This document shows positions 1-6,900 of a stretch of 23,354 bases of DNA, piece by piece (position 1 is the first letter of the stretch; each line of letters starts with the position of its first letter). Position numbers and translations under genes: made by a program. The notes under the pieces were generated by a model. That model was given only the letters and a program-made list of their open reading frames with translations, searched no databases and was not told the DNA's origin. The stretch comes from Bifidobacteriaceae bacterium (GTDB lineage Bacteria > Actinomycetota > Actinomycetes > Actinomycetales > WQXJ01): contig JAITIG010000047.1 in NCBI GenBank assembly GCA_031279575.1, positions 1 to 23,354 of the forward strand, given 5' to 3'.

Positions 1-330
1 GGGGGGGGGGCCGGGGCGGGGGCCGGGCCGGGGCCCGCGGCGGCGGCCGGGGTGGCGGCCGGAAAGGTGTCCGGGGCCGCAGCCGGGGGCATACCATGGG
101 GCGCGTCCGGGGCGGCTCCCGGGTCGATGTCCGGGGTGGCGGCCGGGGCGGTGGCCGGGGTGGCGGCCGGGGCGGTGGCCGGGGCCGCATCCGCAGTGGC
201 GGCCGTGGCGGCAACCGGGGACATGCCATGGGGCGCGCCCGGGGCGGTGGCCGCGGTGGCGGCCGGGGTGGCGGCCGGGGGCGTGTCCGGGCGGGCGTCT
301 AGGGCGGCGGCCATGGCGGCCAGCAGGCGG
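1..330 (-). repeat. Low-complexity Ala/Pro/Thr tail coding region
   Basis: This is the C-terminal tail of the YdbT-like protein, built from short units reading roughly A-A-T-P, A-T-A-P and D-A-P-H-G-M. It includes two related blocks around 90-130 and 220-250, both coding A-P-H-G-M-[PS]-P. It continues past the left edge, so its full length is unknown. Confidence 0.8.
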
Positions 331-2285
331 GCCGTCTCGGCGCGGGCCAGGCTGTCGGCATCGGCGGCGGCCAAGTGCGCGATGCGGGCCTCGACCGGGC
401 CCAAGGCCGAGTGCAACTGCACGTCAGCCAACCCAAGGCGGCGCTCCAGCGGGCCTTGGCTTAATTCGACGGCTTGGATGCGTCCGTGCGGCACAATCAC
501 CACCGACCGCCAAAGCACGCCGGAGCGCAACACCAGGCCCTCCTCGGTGCTGGCGTAGGCGTTGCGGCGCCAGCCAACCGGGTCCAGGCGGCGCGAGCGC
601 CTGGGGGCCGAGACAAATCCAGGCGTTGGGCCAATCAGGGACATCGCCGCCGTCACCGCCTCCCAGGCGCCCGGCTGGGCCAGGCCGGGCGCCACGGCCC
701 AAATCGCCTTGCGCACCGTCTCCGCGCCGGCCACCGGCACCAGCAGCGTCCGGTTTGACCGCCCCTGCCCCAGGCCGTAGCCGGCCACGTTCATGCGCGC
801 CCGCCACCAGCCAAAACGCCGCCACAGGGGACCCTGGGTCAGCGACAGGGCCAGGATGTGGCCCGGCGGTATGGTCTGCGAGGTGCGGGTGGTCAGGCCG
901 TGGCTGATGGTCAAGCCGCGCTCGGTCAGTTTGGCGCTGAAGCCGAAGTCGCTGACCAGCCGGTTCCACACGATCGGCCCAAACCCCAGGAAGGCTGGCA
1001 ACACCACCGCCCAGGCGAACTCGCCGCCCGAGGCCAGATAGGTGGCCACCGCCAGCGCCGCCAAGGGGAGCACCATCCCCAACCCAAGCGACAGCGCCAG
1101 CGACCCAATCACCCGCGGGGTTGGGATCGCGAACAACTCGGGCGCCTCGGCGTCCGGGTCGCCCAGCAGCTCGCCAAGCTGCGTCTCAGTTGATTTCAAC
1201 GGCCCCACGGCCGCGGCCGGCGCCTGTACCCCATGGGCCAGTTGACCGCCCACCACTGGGCTTTGGCCGGCCGGCGCCGCCTGGCCTGCCGCCGCGGCCT
1301 GGCCCGCCGCCGGGATTTGGCCCGCCGCAGCCTGGCCCGCCGCGGCATGGCCCGCCGCCGAAGTCTGGCCGGCCGCTGAAGTCCAGCCGGCCGCCGGGAT
1401 CTGGCCCGCCGCCCGGATCTGGCCCGCCGCCGCGGCCTGGCCGGCCGCTGAAGTCCAGCCGGCCGCCGGGGGCTGGGCGGCCGGCGGGATCTGGCCCGCC
1501 GCCGGGGCCTGGCCGGCCGCTGGGGTCTCGCCGGCCGCCGGGATCTGGCCCGCCGCCGGGGCCTGGCCCGCCGCCGGGATCTGGCCCGCCGCCGGGGCCT
1601 GGCCCGCCGCCGGGGCCTGGCCCGCCGCCCGGATCTCGCCCGCCGCCCGGATCTCGCCCGCCGCCGGGGCCTGGCCGGCCACTGGGGTCTCGCCCGCCGC
1701 CGGGGGCTGGGCGGCCGCCGTGGCCGGGGGCGCTGCTTGGCGCCTGCCCCCGGCCCGGGACAGGATGACGCGGCGCCAGTGGACGGCATCGGGCAATTTG
1801 AGGTAGGCCAACTCGACGGCCGAATCGAGTCCGCCGGCTGACTCCACTTTCAACTTGACCAGCGAAAACAAGCGGGGAATGAGCGGGCGGACAACATCGA
1901 CGGCCTGCACCCGGTCGAGCCTGACGTGGCGGCGCTGGCGGAACACGATTCCCCGCGCCAGCTGAACCGAATCATCCGTCACGCGGAAACGCGCGCAACG
2001 CCACGAAGCCCAGGAGAAAACGAAGACCGACACCAGCGGGGCAACCACCAGGGCGCCAATCCAAGAGATCGGCTCGGCCACCGTGATCAGGTCGGCGCTC
2101 CCATCCGGCCCGCCGCGCGGAAGCGCGTCCCGCAGGCCTAGCAGCAGGTCTGGCGCCGCCTCGGCGGCGCCGGCCAGGATGGCGGCGAACACCACCCAGG
2201 TCTTGAGCAGCGGCGTCAGCGGGTGGAAACGCGTCCAGCCGCCGCCCGGGCCGGCCTCGGCGGCTGAGCGCGGCTTGGTTCTCAC
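1..2285 (-). CDS. YdbT-like bacterial PH (bPH2) domain membrane protein, 3' end outside window
   Basis: About 761 codons are in the window and the reading frame is open at the left edge. The GTG start at 2285 overlaps the TGA stop of the upstream YdbS-like gene (GTGA), so the two are probably translationally coupled. Seen in order: two membrane segments (about residues 26-45 and 75-97), a bPH2 domain (about 98-165, with RLDRVQAVDV), a repeat insert of about 170 residues (175-348), two more membrane segments (about 390-440), a second bPH2 unit (about 440-500) and a third (about 575-630, with GRIQAVELSQGPLERRLGL). An Ala/Pro/Thr-rich tail follows from about 650 to the window edge. The alternating membrane/bPH2 plan matches YdbT of Bacillus. 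In that organism the YdbS/YdbT pair is known to give resistance to antimicrobial peptides, and the same role here is inference. The insert and tail are unusual for the family and make the protein much longer than normal. Confidence 0.85.
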   Translation of the reverse strand, partial: MRTKPRSAAEAGPGGGWTRFHPLTPLLKTWVVFAAILAGAAEAAPDLLLGLRDALPRGGPDGSADLITVAEPISWIGALVVAPLVSVFVFSWASWRCARFRVTDDSVQLARGIVFRQRRHVRLDRVQAVDVVRPLIPRLFSLVKLKVESAGGLDSAVELAYLKLPDAVHWRRVILSRAGGRRQAAPPATAAAQPPAAGETPVAGQAPAAGEIRAAGEIRAAGQAPAAGQAPAAGQIPAAGQAPAAGQIPAAGETPAAGQAPAAGQIPPAAQPPAAGWTSAAGQAAAAGQIRAAGQIPAAGWTSAAGQTSAAGHAAAGQAAAGQIPAAGQAAAAGQAAPAGQSPVVGGQLAHGVQAPAAAVGPLKSTETQLGELLGDPDAEAPELFAIPTPRVIGSLALSLGLGMVLPLAALAVATYLASGGEFAWAVVLPAFLGFGPIVWNRLVSDFGFSAKLTERGLTISHGLTTRTSQTIPPGHILALSLTQGPLWRRFGWWRARMNVAGYGLGQGRSNRTLLVPVAGAETVRKAIWAVAPGLAQPGAWEAVTAAMSLIGPTPGFVSAPRRSRRLDPVGWRRNAYASTEEGLVLRSGVLWRSVVIVPHGRIQAVELSQGPLERRLGLADVQLHSALGPVEARIAHLAAADADSLARAETARLLAAMAAALDARPDTPPAATPAATAATAPGAPHGMSPVAATAATADAAPATAPAATPATAPAATPDIDPGAAPDAPHGMPPAAAPDTFPAATPAAAAGPGPAPAPAPP
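1240..1750 (-). repeat. 18-bp coding minisatellite (hexapeptide A-A-G-[QE]-x-P)
   Basis: This tandem array has an 18-bp unit, on the minus strand typically GCG GCG GGC CAG GCC CCG, coding A-A-G-Q-A-P. Variants have I, T or S at position 5 and E at position 4. Some 25 or more degenerate copies lie between the first bPH2 domain and the second membrane block of the YdbT-like protein. The frame is open across the whole array, as I checked line by line. Domain structure resumes on both sides, so this is an insertion into an otherwise normal protein. Confidence 0.85.
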
Positions 2286-2875
2286 AGGCCGGCCATCTGG
2301 GCGTTGCCGCGCTCGGCCAGGCGGTCGCGCAGGCGGGCGGCCTCGGCCGGCTCCAGGCCGGGCAGAGTGGCGGTGAGCGAGGCGGCCGCGGTGTTGAGTT
2401 TGAGTTTGGCCAGGCCAAAGGCGCGGTCCAGCGGCCCGGCCGCGACGTCCAGGTACTGCATCCGCCCGTACGGCACAATCTTCAGCGAGCGGAAAAAGAT
2501 GCCCTTGCGGATGATCAGGTCCGCCTCCCGCTCCAGATAGCCGATGGCGCGCGCCCGCCGGTCCGCCAACCAGGCCGTCCAGACCCAGATTGCCGCGATC
2601 GCGGCGGTGGGAATAGCCAGGACCCAGAGCCGGGTGAGCGCTGTGCCGGCGATTCCGGCCAGCGCCGCCGGGCCAAACCAGAAGGCGGCGGTGACCTGCC
2701 AAACCCGGGCCAGTTTGGGGCTGATTCGGGTCCAGCAGATGTCCGCCGGGTCAAACAGCGCCTCGCCCCGGCCCTCCGCCTGGGCGGCCCGGGGCCTGGC
2801 CGGGGCAGGCCCGCCCGGCCTGGGGGCGGTGGCAGCGGCAGGGGAAGCTGGGCTGGTCGCAGGTTCACCGGTCAC
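2282..2875 (-). CDS. YdbS-like bacterial PH (bPH2) domain membrane protein
   Basis: About 197 residues from the GTG at 2875. An upstream ATG at 3049 would add a basic, Pro/Gly-rich stretch with no resemblance to the family, so the GTG is preferred, although no strong ribosome site is visible there. The N-terminal 35 residues are Pro/Ala-rich. Then come F-D-P-A-D, two closely spaced membrane segments (about 50-100 of the mature frame) and one bPH2 domain (I-G-Y-L-E-R-E-A-D-L-I-I-R-K-G, later V-P-Y-G-R-M-Q-Y-L-D-V and P-L-D-R-A-F-G-L). This matches YdbS in length and plan. The gene overlaps the YdbT-like start by 4 bp, and the pair is expected to act as a membrane complex. Function is from family knowledge (peptide antibiotic tolerance in Bacillus) and is not shown here. 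Confidence 0.85.
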   Translation of the reverse strand: MTGEPATSPASPAAATAPRPGGPAPARPRAAQAEGRGEALFDPADICWTRISPKLARVWQVTAAFWFGPAALAGIAGTALTRLWVLAIPTAAIAAIWVWTAWLADRRARAIGYLEREADLIIRKGIFFRSLKIVPYGRMQYLDVAAGPLDRAFGLAKLKLNTAAASLTATLPGLEPAEAARLRDRLAERGNAQMAGL

Positions 2876-3185
2876 GGGCCCAATCCAAGCACAGCGGCCC
2901 GGATGGAGCCACCGCCGCCGGCCCCGGGCGGGCGACTTGACCTCAATCCACCGATCCTCGCCGGCTGCGCGGTCGCAGCCGGGCACGCTGGACGCCTTCG
3001 ACCGGCCGGGCAGGCCGCCAGATAGGCGTCGCCAGCCAGGAACACCCATCGCACCCGTCTGGCGCCGCTGGCTTGGCCGCGCACCCGCGGCTGCGGGCGA
3101 AGGCGGCGGAACTGGGGGTGCGGCTGGAACGCGACGGGATCGACCTGGTCGAGCCGAGGCGGCGCCAATCGCGCCATCGGCAAGG
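2876..3185. other. Intergenic stretch without a supported gene
   Basis: About 310 bp lie between the PIN toxin stop and the start of the YdbS-like gene. Open frames exist on both strands, but none has a ribosome site, a recognisable motif or a natural boundary. A plus-strand frame running to a TGA at about 3223 (with H-P-R-L-R-A-K and R-D-G-I-D-L-V-E-P) looks mildly protein-like. It could be a decayed gene remnant, but I cannot support this. Confidence 0.5.
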
Positions 3186-3602
3186 TCAGGAGGAGAACGG
3201 GTTGAGGGTCGCGGCGCTTGACTGAGCGAAGTCCGCTGTGTTGCGTGTGACCACCGTCAGCCCGTGGCGAATCGCGCTGGCCGCGATGAAAGCGTCGCGG
3301 TAGTCCTGCGGGTCCGGCACATGCAGCCCGCCGGCTATGACGGCGATCTCGGGGTCGATGTCCAGTGTCCGGCTCGCGTAGGCCGCGCGAACCCGGTCGA
3401 ACCAGCGGCGCAGGTGCTCACCGGCCGCGTGATCCCGCCGCTCGGTCAAGCCGACCCAGGTTGCCAGTTCCGAGATCGAGATGACAGACAGATACAAGTC
3501 GGCTGCGCTGACTGAAGCCGCCCAGGCGGTGACTCCCAGGTCGCGGCGGCTGTCGGGCTTGCGCAGCTCGCTGATGACATTGGTGTCGAGCAGGAGCCTC
3601 AT
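3186..3602 (-). CDS. PIN-domain ribonuclease toxin, FitB/VapC type
   Basis: 138 residues, a full-length single PIN domain. The N-terminus MRLLLDTNVISELRK is the classic PIN strand with the first metal-binding Asp (D6). Further acidic active-site candidates are E45 (I-S-E-L), D103 (Y-R-D-A-F-I-A-A) and D124 (T-R-N-T-A-D-F). The family cleaves RNA in a Mg-dependent way and is held inactive by a partner antitoxin. The ATG overlaps the antitoxin stop (ATGA, 3599-3602), the usual antitoxin-first, coupled arrangement. The conserved T-R-N-x-x-D-F end is intact, so the toxin is probably functional. FitB-like proteins are the closest match by wording of the motifs. Confidence 0.92.
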   Translation of the reverse strand: MRLLLDTNVISELRKPDSRRDLGVTAWAASVSAADLYLSVISISELATWVGLTERRDHAAGEHLRRWFDRVRAAYASRTLDIDPEIAVIAGGLHVPDPQDYRDAFIAASAIRHGLTVVTRNTADFAQSSAATLNPFSS

Positions 3603-3877
3603 GTCAGGTCCGTGCGCAGGGCGAGCCGCATTCGAGGCGGCTCGCCGAGTCTCGCCTCGTCTATGGCCTCGTCCATCGCGAACGATTCCAGGACGGTGGC
3701 CGGCCCCTGTGACGCGGGCACGAGTTGGCGGTATTGCGCCGCGTCAATGACCACCAACGAGTCAATGCCCCGGTTGGTGATCATCACCCGCCCGAAACGG
3801 CGCGCCGCGCGGCTGATCGCGCTCGGGTCCCGGTTGAACTGGCGGGCCGTGTACTCTCTCCGCAAAGCTGAGCCCAA
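3599..3877 (-). CDS. Phd/YefM-family antitoxin
   Basis: 92 residues from a TTG start at 3877. I chose this start because a perfect AGGAGG sits 5 bp upstream (complement of 3882-3887) and because the predicted domain begins right after it. The longer frame from an ATG at 4030 would run through the end of hrpA and is rejected. The N-terminal half (Y-T-A-R-Q-F-N-R-D-P-S-A-I, then R-F-G-R-V-M-I-T-N-R-G, then S-L-V-V-I-D) is the Phd/YefM DNA-binding fold. The C-terminal third, with alternating acidic residues, should wrap the PIN toxin. The family binds the toxin and represses its own promoter. The operon starts in a 35-bp gap after hrpA that holds a perfect palindrome. Confidence 0.88.
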   Translation of the reverse strand: MGSALRREYTARQFNRDPSAISRAARRFGRVMITNRGIDSLVVIDAAQYRQLVPASQGPATVLESFAMDEAIDEARLGEPPRMRLALRTDLT

Positions 3878-3892
3878 CTGATCCTCCTGACG

Positions 3893-3906
3893 ACGGTACG
3901 TACCGT
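3893..3906. promoter_or_regulatory. 14-bp perfect palindrome, likely antitoxin operator
   Basis: ACGGTACGTACCGT is a perfect 14-bp palindrome centred at 3899/3900, about 16 bp upstream of the antitoxin TTG start. It falls in the short gap between hrpA and the toxin-antitoxin pair. A TAGACT hexamer at 3910-3915 (minus strand) could be a -10 element directly abutting it. Phd/YefM antitoxins autorepress at palindromes in this position. Operator function is inference. Confidence 0.6.
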
Positions 3907-3912
3907 TCCAGT

Positions 3913-6900
3913 CTACAGACGGCTTGCGCGAGCGGCGCCCAGGGCGCGGCGGACGCGCTTTTCGCTGACCGGGTAGGCCGTTCCCAGCGGCTGGGCCAGC
4001 AGAGAGATGCGCAACTCCTCCAGCATCCACGGGATCTCCGCCAGGGCGGGCGGGGTGGGCGCCCCGGCCGCCGCCAAGGCCGCCTCATAGGTCTGCCGCA
4101 GGTCCCCCAGCAGCCACAGCGCCTGCTCCTCGCGGGCCCGCGCCAAGCCCAGCCGGGGCAGCCTGTATTCGTCGCCTTTGAGGTAGCGGCGCAGGTCAGC
4201 CAGCCGCGCCCGGCCCGCCCGGGTCAGGAAGCCGGCTCCCAGCAAGGCGGCCAGGTGGTCCTTGATGTCCACCACCGAGTTCAGCACGGCCAGTTCGCGC
4301 ACCCGGCTGGCGTCCGCCTCGATCTGCCGCCCCAACGCCACCAAGCCCGATGCCGCCACCAGCGCCTGGTGCGCCTGGTCCTCCAACGAGTCGCGCAGTG
4401 CGGCGCGCAACTCCTGGTAGGCCGCCTGCGTCCGGGGCAGGCCCGCCCGCGCCACGGCCGCGTCCACCACCATCGCCTGCGCGTCGCGGGCCAGCGCCTC
4501 CACCGACGGGTAGCGGGAGGCCGCCAGCGGCAGGGCCACCGCGGGCGCCAGCCGGGAGGTCAGCCGGCCGGTGGGCAGCGCCAACTCGCCCAGCAGCAGT
4601 TCCCGCACCCCGACCGGGGTGGCCGCAGCCGCCTCGGCCGCGCTGGTCAGCAGCTTCAAGTCGACCCCTCCCGAGCGCGGCACCAAAGCCGGGTAGCCGC
4701 GCACCTGAAGCCCCGCGCCGGCCGAGTTCGCCGCCGACGCTTGATCTGCCGGCGCGCGAACGGCGCCCGGCGCCTTGGCCGCTGACGGCGCGCGCGCGGC
4801 ATCAAGCGAGGGGCCGGACGGCGCGCGGACGGCACCGGGCGAGGTGGCGGCGGACGGGGGGCGGGCGGCATCGGGCGGCGCTTCGGCTGCGACCTCTGCG
4901 GGCAGATCCCCGAAATCCCAGGTGGTCAGGCCATCGCGGGCCAGTTGCCAGCGGGGAGGCGGGGCGGCCGCGCCGGGCCCAGGGGGCCGGGGGCGCTCGC
5001 TGGCGGCCACCACCCGCTGGATCGCGGCGCTCACCTCCGGCGTGGCCCGGGCCACCGCGGCGCGCAGGTCGGGGCCGGCCGCCATGACCCGCCCAGACGG
5101 GTCCTCAATTTGGAAGTTGATGCGCAAATGGGCCGGCACAGCCTGCGGCGCCCACGCCTCCCCCGGCACGCCAACCCCCCGCAAATCCGCGAAAACTTTA
5201 GTCAAAGCGCTGGTCAAAGGCATGATTTGACCGTCCGGGCCGAGCCAGTCGGCAGGCTCGCCAAGGCGTTCGACAGCCTGCCGGGCCGTGTCGCGGGCGG
5301 GCAGCAACTCAGCCCGGTGGGGCTTGGGCAAGCCTTTGATCAGCGCCGCCACCAAATCCTGCCTCAGGCCCGGCACCTGCCAGTCGAAGCCGGCCGGGCG
5401 GACCTGGTTGGCGTATTGGACCGGGATGTGGCAGGTGACGCCGTCCTGGGCGGCGCCGGGGGCGTACTCGTAGGTCAGGGGCAGCGCCAACGGGCCCTGC
5501 CGCCACTGGTCGGGGAAGCCCGCGCGGGCTTCCAAGGCGCCCTCGGCCAGCCCCTCGGCGGTCAGGGTGAGCAGGTCCGGCGTGGCGCGCCCGGCCTTTT
5601 TCCACCAGGCGTCGAAGTGCCGGGTGGAGACCGCCGAGTCTGGGATGCGGCGGTCGTAAAAATCGAACAGGTCTGGCTCGGAGATGGCGTGGCTGCTTGA
5701 GCGGCTGCGCGCGGCCAACTCCTCGACCCGCTCCAGCAGATCGCGGTTGGCCTGGTAAAACCGGTGGTGGGTGGTCCACTCGCCTTGCACCAGGGCGTGC
5801 CGGATGAACAACTCGCGGGCTAGGGCCGGGTCCACCGGCGCCAGCGCCACCACCCGGCCGGCCACCACCGGCAAACCGTAGACCAGGACGCGCTCGGTGA
5901 TCACGCCCTGGCCGCGTTTGGCTGACCAGCGCGGCTCGGCGTAGGTGCGGCGGGCCAGGTGGGGGGCGGCCGCCTCGACCCACTCCGGGTTGATGGCGGC
6001 GCAGCCGCGGGCCCACAGGCGGGAGGTTTCGACTAGCTCGGCCGCCATCAGCCAGGCCGGCGGCTTGCGTTTGAGGGCGGAGCCGGGGTGGATGGCGAAC
6101 TTGACGCCCCGCGCGCCCTGGTATTCGCCGCGGCCCTTGGGCGCGCCGGGGGCGGCGCGCCCCGCCTTCCGCCTGTCCGGCCCCTGGCCCCGCGCGTCTG
6201 CCGTCCGCAGCATCCCGATCTGGGACAGCAGCCCGGTCAACAGCGCCCGGTGGATCAGATCGGCCGGCCAAACCCGGCGCCACCCGGCCGCCCCGCCGGG
6301 CTGGTCAGGCGGGGCGCAGGGCGCCGCCTCCCCCGGCGGCGCTTTGGCCTTTTGGCCGGCAGTCCCCACCCGCGCCGCCTGCGCCGCCACCGCCGCGCCG
6401 CCCGTCCCGGCCGCTTTGGCCGCCTTGGCGGCGGGGGCCGCCTGCGCCGCCATTGCCGGCTTGGCCGCTTTGGCCGTTTGGCCGGCAGTCCCCACCCGCG
6501 CCGCCTGCGCCGCCACCGCCGCGCCGCCCGTCCCGGCCGCTTTGGCCGCCTTGGCGGCGGGCGCCGCCTGCGCCGCCATTGCCGGCTTGGCCGGTTTGGC
6601 CGGTTTGGCCCCTTTGGCCGGGCTCGCCGCCAAGGCGGCGCGGGCCGCTCGGCGGACCTCCTTGACCAAGTCCTGCCATTCCCGGATGCGCAGGTAATTG
6701 AGGTATTCGGAGCGCACCAGGCGGCGGAAGGCCGAGGAAGACCCGCCCGCCCGCTGCTCGCGCAGGTACTCCCACAGGTTCAACAAGCCCAAGAAGTCGC
6801 TGGCCGGGTCGGTGAAGCGGGCGTGGGCTTGGTCGGCTTGGGCCTGAGCGTCGAGCGGCCGCTCCCTGGGGTCCTGGATGGTCAGCGCCGCCACCAGGAT

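Noticed and set aside
424..969. Separate minus-strand gene of 181 codons starting with ATG
   Set aside because: It is out of frame with the bPH2 domains; the correct frame runs from 2285 to the left edge.
2941..3223. Plus-strand frame resembling a gene fragment (H-P-R-L-R-A-K, R-D-G-I-D-L-V-E-P)
   Set aside because: It is too short, has no start or ribosome site, and the family resemblance is too weak to name.
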